Source: Dipteris shenzhenensis (taxonomy: Eukaryota > Polypodiophyta > Polypodiopsida > Gleicheniales). Taken from it: 64,000 bases of DNA. Shown here piece after piece: positions 11,199-21,895 of this stretch. Position 1 is the stretch's first letter; each line of letters opens with the position of its first letter. Both the position numbers and the translations under genes were made by a program. The stretch lies in the NCBI GenBank assembly GCA_047967505.1, contig CM106540.1, one strand, 5' to 3'. The notes beneath the pieces were generated by a model. The model did not search any database, was not told the DNA's origin, and worked only from the letters and a program-made list of their open reading frames with translations.

Positions 11199-12379
11199 AT
11201 GCCTACGACTAGTAGCCTCAATCTGGAGGCATCTTCTAAGCTAGACAACTCCAATTACGGCACATGGAAATACCGAATGGAGACCATTCTTGTACTTCAG
11301 GACAAATGGGAGTATGTCGACGGATCTAAACCTAGACCATTGGATGATCTAGCCAGCAGTAGCTCTACTCCACCTGTTGTCATAGCACCAACAGCAGGAT
11401 CTACAACTACACAAACAGTTTTCGCACCTGTAGCAGATCTTGCCATTGCCCGAGCACAAGCAGAATCGGATAAGAAAGATAAGTACGCATATCATCTGAT
11501 CAAGCAGAATTTGCAAGATGCATGCTAGGACAGTTCAACATAGTCAAGACATCGAAAGAAGCATGGGATATGTTCGCAGCTCTCTACGAGTCCAAGAACA
11601 CATCGAGGATTCTCACACTGAAAAACCAAATCAACCAGAGTTTTTGCAACAGTAGCGAAATCGGTCATGCTTACGTGCTCAGAATCAAACACTACAACAA
11701 TCAACTCGTAGCAGCAGGAGAGACCATGAATCCAATAGAAATGGTTCAAGTCATCCTGAATGGACTAGGAGAGGGATACTAGAATCTAGTCCAGAGTATT
11801 GCCATTCAACGACAAATTCCAACACTGGAAGAACTTTAGTCAGTGTTACTTGGTGAAGAACTCAGGACTCAAGCCATTCAAGCACACAAAGGTCATTCTA
11901 ATGATCAGGCATTCACACCTTCAGACAGAAGCAGAGGCAGAGGTAGATCATTCCAACAAAGTTGTCATCATTAGCAACAACAAAATCATCATCAGCATCA
12001 GCATCATCCTCAGCAACATCAGAATCATCAAAGAGGAAATCATTCCAATCGAGGAAGATTTCAAGGATGAGGGAATGTATCCACCAATGTGTCAAACATT
12101 CAGTGCAACTACTGTCATAAGTTTGGACACTATGAAAGAGATTGTTGCAAGAAGCAGTACGACCAAGGTGGTCAATCCAGCAGTAATCAAGGAAATTTTC
12201 GTGGAAGACGAAATCATCGTGGTGGACATTCTAGTCACAGTCATTTTGCAAATGAACATGGAAATATGTTTCTTGCAAATGAGGAAATGCAACAAACGGA
12301 TACAATGTACCTAGACACTGATTTCAATACAAAAGAGGATTTCAGCTATCAAGTCGACCAAGCAGATCAAGATCCTTGA
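11199..12379 (+). pseudogene. Copia gag, decayed, without pol
   Basis: Gag starts at ATG 11199 with the DUF4219/UBN2-type opening (LDNSNYGTWKYRMETIL). It shifts frame near 11520 and continues with SKEAWDMFAALYE and RIKHYNNQLVAAGE (UBN2). Then a Gln/His-rich run is followed by a CCHC zinc knuckle, CNYCHKFGHYERDC, at about 12104-12145. In-frame stops lie at 11780, 11837, 11972 and 12068. All four are explained by C-to-T changes in CAG, CAA or CGA codons. Protease, integrase and reverse transcriptase are absent: the frame ends at 12379, exactly where minus-strand CACTA sequence begins. The 30-kb tandem unit starts inside this gag, right after the stop at 11837-11839. Confidence 0.88.
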
Positions 12380-15076
12380 ATGGTAGGCTCGTCCTCACGG
12401 GTAATGCTGGCCTCAATATCTATATCTCCTATCTCATGATCATCCTCCTCTCTTGTATCACGGTCATCATCACGTCCATGGCCATGATCATCCTCCATAC
12501 GCTCCATATTAGTAAATGTACTATACATCACTTTGGAACGTGGCATAATAGGTATGACATGCCACCACCTATTATTATCCACCATTGGTTGATAGACAAC
12601 CTAATTCAAACACAAATACAATCATGTTACTTTTCTTGCATCCAATATTTAAAAGCGAGTATTTTTATGTGTGGGCATAGTACCTGTTCACATTGTTGCG
12701 GTAGTATTAGTGTGTCCTTCCTACTTTGCCAAAACTTTGTGGAGTCAATAGTTACAAAGCCACTTGCATGGCATTTGATTGTTGCATTAGGGCCTCTTTC
12801 CACCACGTCCTTAAACCACTTTACATCCAAAACATACACAAAGAAGCGTCGAAAGTCAAGCATAATGATATCTTGGATTATGCCACAATAATCATCCATG
12901 GCTCCATTGGCTCCCTCAAAGCTAGCAATGACGCCGCAATCTTGTGTGTTCCTCTTATCATCAATCCGTTGTGTTCGAAAATGCTTGCCCTCACACCATA
13001 TAGCATTGAACATAGTGCACTACACCAAGAAAAAATCAATTAAATAAGCAATCTAAATTATAAAAACCTCCTAACTTATGCATAACATTCTATATACCGA
13101 CCTTGCTCATGCATCCCCTAGCATACTCCCATTCTTCCATTGTGATATGCATCCCCTCGTCTTTCTCTGCTTTCTCCATTTCATCAAGTAGCCAATCCAC
13201 ATGAATATCCTTTGGAAGTGCTCTTAGACGCTGAGGGTATGGCACATGAGATCCGTGGTGTGTACGAAAGAGGGCCCTTTCTTCTTGTCTTCTTGCCTTT
13301 GCATCCTCGTATCTTGTCACCCATCTTTTCATCACATCACTATTAAGCACGCAAAAGAGGTTGATACTATTATGCAACTCCGTGTCTATTACTTTGTTGC
13401 GTCCTTTTCCTTGAGGCACAATAGAGGTCATCCTTAGGTCTTCATCATCTCTCCATAGTCGTGGGAGAGAGCTATCCACATCAACAAGAAACTCAGAAAT
13501 ATATACAAGTGACTCTTGTACCAACCAACCCTCGGCCATGCTACCTTCGGGTCTTGCATTTTGTCTCACGAAGCCCTTCAACGTCTTCATGAAGCGCTCG
13601 AGGAAGAACAACCATCGTGCATGTATAGTACCGCATATAGCAATCTCATCCACCAAATGTATTATGAGATGTAGTTGGCTTGTGAGAATAGAACGTGGAA
13701 ATGTCTCCTCCACTAAACAAACCGCCTCCACTGACATAACTCGAGCATTCTCAAGCGTGGTGGGATCTATTTCCTTTGAGCTCACATACCTCACAAGCTC
13801 GCCCATCTTGTAAATACAATCTTTCACGTCCTTTGATGCACTACGTGAAATGCTAGTAGGTAGTATGAACTGAACCCGCGAGGAGGTGGTTGATTAGTTG
13901 CTTATAGCTATTCACTCACAAATTTGAAAGGAAAAAGATATTATGCATATAAAATACTTACTTGGAGCATCTTGTGCCAATCATGAGATTTCAAGCCATA
14001 TAATTGCTCTACACCTCTTTTCTTGCTCTTTGTAAAGGCTCCCTTCAAACACCTCATGCATCCAGTGGGAGTACAAAACGTAGTAATAGCGCGCTTCACC
14101 GTCGCCATCTCTAGCTTTGATAACATCCACGGTGCACGAGGTAAAAAAACACGCCCATTTGGTCTCTCTTGAGGCCAAGCTTCACGCATCCTCCTTGTGG
14201 TACGTAGATCCTCCCTTATGCCTGCCGAATCTCGTTGACACATGCATGGATGCGCTTGTAATCTAATCCTCCAAGAGAGGTCACATGTTGCCTTGCCATA
14301 TCTCTTGAGGTCGGTAATTTATTCTCCCTTGGAAGCATTTTACACAATAGCCTGCACGTGACGACCATAAATGAGGAAAAGCATTCGAGTAATTGACCCA
14401 CTAGCATAATTCACCATGTTTGCAAAATCGACTTTAAAGCTGCTTACTTGAGTAATGCATTCAAACTTGCATTGCTCCATCCATAGATGGTTTGCAAGTT
14501 TAGTAACTCAAGGGAGGCATGTAGAACAGAGAATGTGCACCCCTCAAACAGTGGAGTCGATGCTGCGGTAAAAAGATCATCCTGCTCCATGCTATTATCC
14601 CTCCCTTGATGGACATATAAATCCCGCACCATATCATCAAACACCTCCTCCTCCACGGCTTCATGAGGTAATGGTGGAGGGCTACTATCACCATCACTCC
14701 ATGCATCCGTAACGGTCCCTCCTGAAGATCCCACCTCATATCACCGACGCTTCACCTCCTCACGACGGGCATAGGGTAACATGTGCGGGTGTGGCACTGC
14801 ATCCTGTATCAAATTAAAACGGGATCATTATAACTCAAACATATGAACACCCATAGGTATCTCAATCAACCTTAACTTACAAATCCTTACCCTGTTTACG
14901 GTCACATCCCATTCTCCATACTTTGAGATATGATTGAGCGTAATCCTGCGTGCACGATACATGTTTCCTCGACATCGATCACACAGACATTTGATTTTTT
15001 GCTCCAACCACATTTCGCGATGGTGGATACGGAGGGATTCATCCTCACTGGAGCTGCTTGTTGAAGATGGAGACAT
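12367..15076 (-). pseudogene. CACTA (En/Spm) TNPD-like transposase, internally deleted (copy 1)
   Basis: Minus-strand pieces match plant CACTA transposase in order. 15076-14892 has the N-terminal CLCDRC and NHISKYG region. 14815-14444 has TPLFEGCTFS and GWSNASLNALLK. 14407-14216 has MLPRENKLPT and GLDYKRIHAC. 14243-13941 carries LYGLKSHDWHKMLQ. 13827-13090 is a DUF4218-like block (CGTIHARWLFFLERFMK, LHLIIHLVDE). 13015-12627 is a DUF4216-like block. The last piece, 12585-12367, is an acidic tail. The Transposase_21 catalytic core expected between IHAC and LKSHDWH is missing, and an in-frame TGA sits just upstream of YEVGSSGG. It is therefore a dead derivative. It is divergent to the TNPA-like gene at 16090. 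Confidence 0.85.
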
Positions 15077-15139
15077 CCTACAAACAAACAACCCACCAAA
15101 TTTGCTCTTCTTCAAATGCTTAACTTAAAAACTCTGTGT

Positions 15140-15302
15140 TGCGTCTATCGCCGCGTCTATAGTCGCGTTTATAGTCGCGTCTAAATGCACGTCTACTCTG
15201 TGTATTTAAACGCGCTTTTAGACGCGCTAATAGACGCGACTATAGACGTGCTTCTCTGTGTATTTAGACGCGACTATAGACGCGATTATAGATGCGACTT
15301 TT
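15140..15302. repeat. TAGACGCG motif cluster 1, upstream of the TNPD-like gene
   Basis: About a dozen copies of GCGTCTA / TAGACGCG and one-base variants occur in both orientations, separated by CTCTGTGTATTT-type spacers. CACTA elements carry short subterminal motifs that their own TNPA-type protein binds. The position between divergent element genes suggests this role or a promoter role, which is inference. The cluster is followed by a GC-rich GGCGCGCCGCGCGC stretch. Confidence 0.8.
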
Positions 15303-15806
15303 AAACTTACTTTTCGGCGCGCCGCGCGCTTTGCTTTTCTTTTAACTACTTGAACTTCACGAGCGGCTTTCTTCCTTCTTTATTAGCAGTTCTATAGATT
15401 CGAAGCTTAAGAGAGAGCCTCCCATACACAGTTCCAAGCTTTCACTCAAGACAAAGGGACCGTACCTACACAGCTTGCTTCCAAGCCTAAAGAGGAAGAG
15501 GAGTACGAACAAGAAGAAGAAACAAGTTTGGAAAAGAAAGATCCTTCCATATCTTTTTCCAAGTAAGTCCTTTTGAAGTTGTTCTTGCTTGCTCTTTCCA
15601 GTTTTGTACTTTCTCGCATCCACGAAATGCAGCATCTAGGTATAAGCGACACGTTCTTTTGTCGGGCGAAACGTCCTTTTCGAGTTTTTTGTATTCTCGA
15701 CTGTCGGAGCGCGTGTATAGAGGCATCTGAGGGCGCGTCTAAACGCGCGTTTACAGGCGCGTCTATATTCGCGTCTAGCTTGTTACAGACACACAGAGAT
15801 GCGTAT

Positions 15807-15986
15807 GTAGACGCTCATACAGACGCTCTGATAAACGGGTTTTTAAACGAGCTGTTAGACGCGATTTTAGACGCGTTTTTAGACGGATTCATTGCTGGAT
15901 TGTTAGACGCGCTGATAGACGCGTTTGTTAACGCACCGTTAGACGGATTGTTAAACGGTCTGTTAGACGCGTTCATAGACGTGAAG
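15807..15986. repeat. 12-bp periodic array of the TAGACG motif (cluster 2)
   Basis: Fifteen successive 12-bp units fit the pattern NTAGACGCGNTN, for example TTAGACGCGATT, TTAGACGCGTTT, TTAGACGGATTC and ATAGACGCGTTT. They are strictly in register. Looser copies precede it from about 15705. Because 12 is a multiple of three, the array stays open in every frame free of stops and produces a spurious LLDAxLDAF repeat peptide. It lies in the 5' region of the TNPA-like gene. Confidence 0.85.
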
Positions 15987-16089
15987 ATTAGACGGGACTA
16001 TAGACGCACTCTGACAGAGCCTCTTTTTTTTTTCCCCTCTCTTCTCAGCTCCCAAAGTAATAGATTTGTTTATTTTTTTCCAGTTTAAC

Positions 16090-17486
16090 ATGTGGGGAGG
16101 AAGTGCTTCTAGCTCACCTAATCCGCGGGAATCGATATGGAAGGATTTATATAACATTTTAGGGCACCCTCCTAGTCCTGCGGAGTTATACGGGTACATG
16201 ACGGGTACCCTTAACACTCCTCAGGAGTCGACAGTACAGACTCCCAGCCACCCCACAGCGCCTGAGATCACGCCAGCGGAGTCCGCACAGCCGTCTTATG
16301 CCCCTTCCCCCATGCCGTCTTATGTCCCTTCTGCCATCCCGTCTTATGCCCCTTCCCCCATGCCGTCAGGAGGTCCTTCTGCCTCGGCGAGCCGTCGACG
16401 TACTCCCCAGCCGTCGACGTAGTCCCCAGCTACGAGTGGCCAGCGTACGAGCTCGACACGACAGGGTGGCAGGCGTAGTAGCAGGGAGAGCGGTGGCGGA
16501 TGCATGGCACAGTGCTTTGGGCCATGTGGCGGTGAGGAGGATGATGATTCAGATGATTTAGACGTGCCTCTGGGTGATGGTACGATTTATTATGACATCA
16601 CTCAGACAGGAGGCATCTTGATGGATGCGCGAGGGAAGGACATCATGGCCTTCATGCGCTCTGTAATTGCTAACAATTACAGAGATTGCTTTATCCACTA
16701 TAAAGACCACCCAAAGAGGTTGGCTGATGAGACCCTCGCTACTGTTCGCTCTAGGTATCCTAACCCCCCCAATCGCCAATTCACAGATAAATGGGGGAAG
16801 TCAAAGATTGTTACGATACTTAGCAATAAAAGATCTTCCCTTAAGAGGCAGGCACTAGCGGAGCTTGCCAGACTTGAGGCAGGTCAACCTCCAAGGGGCC
16901 CGCCCCACACCGCTCAGAAGCGTGAGTGGAAGAAGGCCATGAAGTCAGCGAGGGAGGACCCCAGTTTGCAGCACGTGGAGGCACGGAGGATCCAGATGGA
17001 GGAGTATGGGAGCGCGCATTTTGGAGCAGGGGGTGTTGAGTCATGGGAGGCCCAATTTGTAAGTATCAATCTCAAATTATATTGCTTATGTAGTTTATTA
17101 GGAGGTTGGTTGTTTCTTTGTACTAATCCCTCCACAAAGTGTATCGCGGTCATGCAGCTTGAGATCGTGGGCAGATACCCTACTCCAGTGGAGACAGCCT
17201 ACCACCGCCACCATCGCAGAGGAGATACATGGAGGCACTTCTATGATGATGGGTTGATTACTGAGGAGCAGTATACCCGAGCTACAGGACAGGCCCCCCA
17301 GGTATTTGAAAGTAATTAAATAATGCCAAAATTAAAAGTAAAGATTTGATTTTTCATACATTGATATATGTTGTCCCTTGTTTACAGGCCACCTCTGCAC
17401 AAGACGACGAGGAAGACAAGGAAGGAGGTGCAGAAGGGAGCGCAGAAGGCAGCGCAGAAGGGAGCGTGGAAGGCAGCGATGATTAG
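16090..17486 (+). pseudogene. CACTA TNPA-like (Ptta/En/Spm type) protein, one nonsense codon (copy 1)
   Basis: The spliced model is 16090-17058, 17158-17301 and 17388-17486, with GT-AG junctions and phase 0. It gives 403 residues if the TAG at 16420-16422 is ignored. The N-terminus is Pro/Ser-rich (SYAPSPMPSY repeated). A basic Arg/Ser stretch follows, then a region like plant transposase family 24 / En-Spm ORF1: FMRSVIANNYRDCFIHY, FTDKWGKSKIV, then GRYPTPVETAYHRHHRRGDTW and EEQYTRA. The C-terminus is an acidic EDKEGGAEGS repeat tail. Such proteins bind the subterminal motifs of their own element and assist TNPD. TAGACG clusters lie on both sides. The nonsense codon is shared with the second copy, so it predates the duplication. 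Confidence 0.78.
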
Positions 17487-17846
17487 TCGTAGAAGTAGTG
17501 TCACTATTCTTTTTTGTACTTAAAGCCATTGGCTTGGCTTTGTGCCTCTTGTATATAGACCCCTCTTATTTTTTGTACTTGAAGCCACATGACATGGCTT
17601 AGCTTCCTTATTTTTTGTACTTGGAGCCACATGATGTGGCTTAGCTTCATGCTATATGTATATACAAGCACTTTTTGAGCTTTCAATTTTATTGCGTTTT
17701 GGAGTTGTAATATTTTATTTGGAATTGTAATTAAAATGCGGCTGGCTATAAGAATTGAATTACAGAATGTGGATATGGGATTCTTGTAACTATATAGCAT
17801 ACACAACATACACAGTATTCTGTAAAAAAAAAAAAAAAAAAAAAGG

Positions 17847-18088
17847 CGCATCTATCAGTGCGTTTAAAAATGCGTGTATATTCGCGTCTGTCTGTTCGAT
17901 TTGCGTCTATACATGCGTTTATCAAAGCGCGTCTATTTACGCGTGTATGTGCGCATCTATAAGCGCGTAAGTCTGATATATAGACGCGCTTTTAGATGCG
18001 GGTCTCCTGACGCGCAAATAGATGCGCAAATAGACGTGCCCGTAAGTTTTTTATTTAGTTCATGAAATGCGTCTGTGCGCGCGTCTAT
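17847..18088. repeat. TAGACGCG motif cluster 3, right end of the CACTA derivative
   Basis: After an A-run of about 20 at 17826-17846, many GCGTCTAT / TAGACGCG variants occur, now less regular. The cluster ends at GCGTCTATGGGTG, next to LINE sequence. This is where the right subterminal region of a CACTA element would be. I could not find a CACTA-type terminal inverted repeat at either end. Confidence 0.78.
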
Positions 18089-18099
18089 GGGTGCTTTGT

Positions 18100-19285
18100 C
18101 TTGTTGTGGATGGATTCTGTCGGTTGACAAGAAATGTTGCTCTCCAATGCATGGGCAAAAGTCTCATTCAATGGGTACTACTATCAAATCTTTGCCCTAC
18201 AAAGATTAGTAAGGCAAGGCTACCCATTAGCACCTCTCCTTTTTGCAGTGGTCACTCAACCGCTACTAAACCAAATTGACTACCGTTTAAGCATAGGGCA
18301 TCCAACTACCTGACATCATGAATTACTGCACCACTTTGTAGATGACAATACAAGCTTCCTTGAAGGTACAAAATAGAATGTAAAGAAATTTATGGAAATT
18401 TTCAGTGAGTTTGCTGAATTGTTAGGGTCTAAGGTAAATAACAGCAAGACTGAAGCCCTGTGGGGGCTGGCATGGGTCAAGAAGCCGAAGTGGACCAAGA
18501 ACTTCAATTTTAGGTGGATTTAGAAAAGTCAGATCATCAGATATTTAGGTTTTCCTATTAGTGTAGTAGTGAGCTCGAAGAGTAAGTTCGAGTGGGCCTT
18601 TGAGAAAATTAGAGCTAGATTTGAAGTTGGATGGGGAAACTGATTTCCTTTTTAGGAAAGTTAACAGTTGCTAAACATGTTTTGGAGTCAGTTCTTGTAT
18701 AATTTTCTTTCTCTACTACCCTTTTCTAATAATTGCTTAAAGAAAGTGGATAGCTGTACCACCAATTTTGTGTGGGAAGAAAGGTGGAATGCATTTAACT
18801 GAGAGCTGCTGTTTACACCAAGAGATGAACTAGGGGGGATTGGTCTGACCAGAATGAAGGCAAAAAATGATGCATTAAGTACCAAAACTTTAATGTAGTT
18901 AGGAGGAAAACAGCCGTGGGCACAGATGGCATGCAGCTTGATTTGTAGGAACACGCCAAGAGGAATCCACTCTCCCTGGCAAGAACTTATTTTGTCTAGC
19001 CGCGCTTTTAGAATACCTTAGTCTGATGTTCTGACAAGACTCCTTCAGGTCTGGAAAGCTAAAGCGAGTGGTTCTTCATGGGCAAGACTAAGATCGCTTC
19101 ATGGGGACACTTCCCTTAGTAGATCTTTATGGTTAGCTGACTAGGCATTCAAGGATAGTCTTGTGGTGAGAGAATCACAATTAAGGATTGCGACTAGACT
19201 GTTTAAAAGAGGCTTGACCACCGTCAAACAAATATGAGATCTAGGAGGAAGCAAGTGGACGGAACCTCTTTGAATAGCCTGACAA
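18100..19285 (+). pseudogene. LINE reverse-transcriptase fragment (copy 1)
   Basis: Plus-strand translation gives RQGYPLAPLLFAVVTQPLL, then HHFVDDNTSFLEGTK (the catalytic xxDD box), then SEFAELLGSKVNNSKTEAL and IIRYLGFPISV. These are consecutive reverse-transcriptase signatures of plant non-LTR elements. Many stops and shifts interrupt it (for example at 18281 and after LEGTK). The 5' side abuts motif cluster 3, suggesting the CACTA derivative inserted into, or recombined with, this LINE. The 3' side abuts the inverted LTR. Confidence 0.83.
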
Positions 19286-19509
19286 AATATGAAGAGGGGA
19301 GAGGAGAAGAGTGGAGATGAGGAGAGAGGGCACAACTAGAGAGCACACCACAAATGACTAACTGTACACTAGATTTAGTTGAAAATGTAGAATATATACA
19401 AACCCATTTAAGGTTAGGGTTAGGACATCTAACCCTTTCCTTTATAGCACTCTATTGGGTTAGTGCTTTGCACATATGATCACATGACATTGAGCTTGAA
19501 CTCTCAACA
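19286..19509 (-). mobile_element. Lone Copia LTR, inverted (copy 1)
   Basis: This is the reverse complement of the LTR at 8351-8574 over its full 224 bp, with scattered substitutions, and includes the telomere-type TTAGGGTTAGG words. No primer-binding site follows on its inner side (GACAAAATA in place of the tRNA match). It is therefore a solo or truncated LTR and not the partner of the 8351 LTR. I see no matching target-site duplication. Confidence 0.82.
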
Positions 19510-20329
19510 CCTTCCCTCAACATCATGAAGTAGGCCTTCCCTCAAGATGATGATTCTGGGGAATCGAAGAAGGACTGAGCATTACATTCCATCACACCCC
19601 TTTAAAAGACCGTATTAGATAATTCAGGAAAAACCCAATTCCCAGAATGGCAGTTTTGGAAGAAATTGTAGCTCCCCTCAATGAAAAAACAGGAGAAATA
19701 TGTGAAAATAGACTAGATAGCCATTCATGAAGTGTGAAATATCAACTACATTCTCAAATAATAAATAGAATATCAGTGTCTAAACTACGTTATCATCAAA
19801 AAAATAATAAACTTTGAAACCCATTTGAGTTAGATTCATCTCCTGAGCCATAGTGATGTTCAAAAACACCTTCATAATAGCGAGTCTCTGGAATTTCCAT
19901 TGATATTGAGACTCGCTTTTGTTGTGAGCATTCTCATTTGAAAATCTCCAAAACACCGTTTAAAAAATGTAGAGTGTAATTAATAACCATGAGTATTGCA
20001 ATGAAAACGCACAGGCTCTTTAACTTAGTAAGATATGTAGTTGATGGAAAATCAAGATATTATGTAGTTGAGGAGAATGAATGCAAGATATGTAGTTGAT
20101 GGAAAATCAATGGGCAATGACAAGCATTTGATGTAATTTAGGTGGCAATGACAATCATTTATTGTGCACTTTCAATGTTTGGACTAACTAGCATTATTGT
20201 AAAACGATAACTTTACATGTCATGTTGATTACTCATTGCAAAGTAAAAAAGTACACTTTAGGATGAAAACATAACAACTTGTTGATACACCATTGAAATC
20301 CCTGAAATAAATCATGATTCCAAAGAAAC
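19510..20329. other. Unassigned DNA between LTR and satellite
   Basis: No coding region is recognised. A short phrase around AAGATATGTAGTTGATGGAA is repeated near 20030 and 20090. A CGAGTCTC...GAGACTCG inverted pair occurs at about 19880-19920. Confidence 0.55.
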
Positions 20330-20735
20330 TCTCAACCACTAGCGGAGAATGGCAGTAGGATAATGGCAAAAGTGCCAATGCACATGTGAGTTTAGGATTC
20401 CTTGTGCATGTTTTCAGGTCATGGTATGAGATTGGCACCACTACCATTCTCCACTGGTGGCATTCTCCACAGAGATTGGCACAATTCCATATGATCTCTA
20501 CACATGGGAGTTTAGGCTTCTCAATGACATTTCTTAGGGCCTAATAAGAGATTGGCACCACTGCCATTCTTCACTTGTACAAATGTTTACCCTACTATTC
20601 TAGGAGGGGTATTCCAGTGATCATAGGAGAGTGGTGTCCGATTCCAATCCAAATGTGAGTTTGATGATCTCAGAGATTGACACAATTCCATATGATCTCT
20701 ACACAGCGGAGACAGTGATCACTCAAGCCATTCAA
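20330..20735. repeat. Satellite block, left of the ParB-like gene (copy 1)
   Basis: This holds the same words as the main array: GGATAATGGCAAAAGTGCC, GCACATGTGAGTTTAGGATT, GAGATTGGCACCACT and GGTGGCATTCTCCACAG. It shows that the gene region 20736-25290 is an island inside satellite DNA. Confidence 0.85.
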
Positions 20736-21074
20736 GTCTAATATGATTGTTAATCGTGGCATATCCAAAGAAATTGTATGTGGATATAGATCATCCAAAT
20801 TCTCCTTGAAGTTGCTGGCTTCTGACTCATCCAAATTGTCAGGTGCTATGATTTCATACATGTTTGCATCAACAATAAGATTATCTAGTTTTGTCCCCAA
20901 TGTTGAGACAGTACGTTCATCCATGTTCTCTTCTAAAAGTATAGGATTCGTGATATTCCTTGCAATTTTCTCCATTTTTGGGGTTATGTTTTCTTCTATA
21001 CCTCCTGTATCCATCACGTAATTGATAGTCCCCATTTTGGGTGGTATGTTGTCCTCTACATTTGATGTCTCCAC
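20736..21074 (-). pseudogene. Possible FCP1/HAD-phosphatase-like N-terminal fragment
   Basis: The minus-strand frame starts METSNVEDNIPPKMG and is acidic. It ends LDMPRLTIILDLNGL immediately before satellite DNA, which adds a meaningless tail (SDHCLRCVEIIWN). The hydrophobic-DLNGLL phrase resembles the first catalytic motif of plant NLI-interacting-factor (FCP1-like) HAD phosphatases, which read L-x-DLNGLL. Only that motif supports the call. The rest of the domain is missing. It could instead be a downstream exon or partner frame of the ParB-like gene on the same strand. Both copies agree. Confidence 0.35.
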
Positions 21075-21238
21075 ATCCTTCCATGCATCATTGGTCCTTG
21101 TGGAAGTTGAGGAATATAGAAATATTTTGATTCTTTAGAGTGTATTCAACAATGTCGAAGCACAAAAGCATATGAAACTAATAAATAACAATAAAGTATG
21201 AACATTATCCATCGTTGTTCACTGATTCCATTGTATTT

Positions 21239-21761
21239 TTGGGGAATGGCAAAAGTGCCAATCTCTCTAAAGGTCAATTGAGAATGCAAATAGTGCAACC
21301 TTTCTCTCTAAACTCATAGAGAGAATGGCAATAGTGCCATTCTTCTCTTGGGGTGGTGCTAGTGCCATTTTACATATAAGGTTATGGAGAATGCCACTAG
21401 TGCCTTTCCCTATACCCTCATTGGGAGGAGAGAATACTACTAGTGCCTCCCCCCATGTCCCAAAAGAAATGTACAATGCATGATCTGAAAGCATAGATAC
21501 TGTATTACTTTGGTCCAATAGATTTGTAGAAAGCACCCAAATCAAAACTTTGGTAGCATAGTTAATACTATACAATTTTTAATCTCTGTAATGCTTTCAA
21601 CTAACATAGATTCAAGAAAGGAACATAACAGTATTACCATTTCTACATAACCACAAAGAGAGAATGGCACTAGTGCCATTCTCCATATGAGGTCACATAA
21701 AATGTTAATAGTACCTCTTACGTATAACCCGACATAGGGAGAATGACACTAGTACCATTCC
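21239..21761. repeat. Cluster of palindromic GGCACTAGTGCC sites, downstream side of the ParB-like gene
   Basis: A perfect 24-bp palindrome lies at 21660-21683: GAGAATGGCACT followed by its exact reverse complement. Variants occur near 21241 (GAATGGCAAAAGTGCC), 21316, 21390, 21435 and 21741. Further variants lie in the gene's intron (near 23380 and 23432) and upstream of the gene (25119-25281). No gene is seen between the sites. Confidence 0.85.
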
Positions 21762-21895
21762 CCATGTCATTATGTCACACAATTTTATCATACCTAATGT
21801 TTAATATCTTTAATATAATGAGAGTATGTGCAATCGAGAAAATCCATAAAAGTCATATTATTTTGAAACTGAATACACAAGGCATAAATGAGTAG

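Noticed and set aside
13017-13033. CACTACACCAAGAAAA, which looks like a CACTA terminal inverted repeat
   Set aside because: On the minus strand it is the pyrimidine tract and AG acceptor before the DUF4216-like exon (TTTTTCTTGGTGTAG). No matching inverted end was found near 18,090. A nested terminus cannot be fully excluded.
12627-13043. Plus-strand frames of 105-171 residues over the CACTA region
   Set aside because: They lie opposite the minus-strand DUF4216-like exon, which has the family signature, so they are antisense shadows.
15573-16088. 171-residue frame with LLDAxLDAF repeats
   Set aside because: The repeat peptide is the 12-bp TAGACG array read in frame, the frame does not begin with ATG, and it overlaps the 5' region of the TNPA-like gene.
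19286-19509. Partner 3' LTR of the Copia element at 8351
   Set aside because: It is in the opposite orientation, has no polypurine tract or primer site on the inner side, and the sequence between the two contains no pol.
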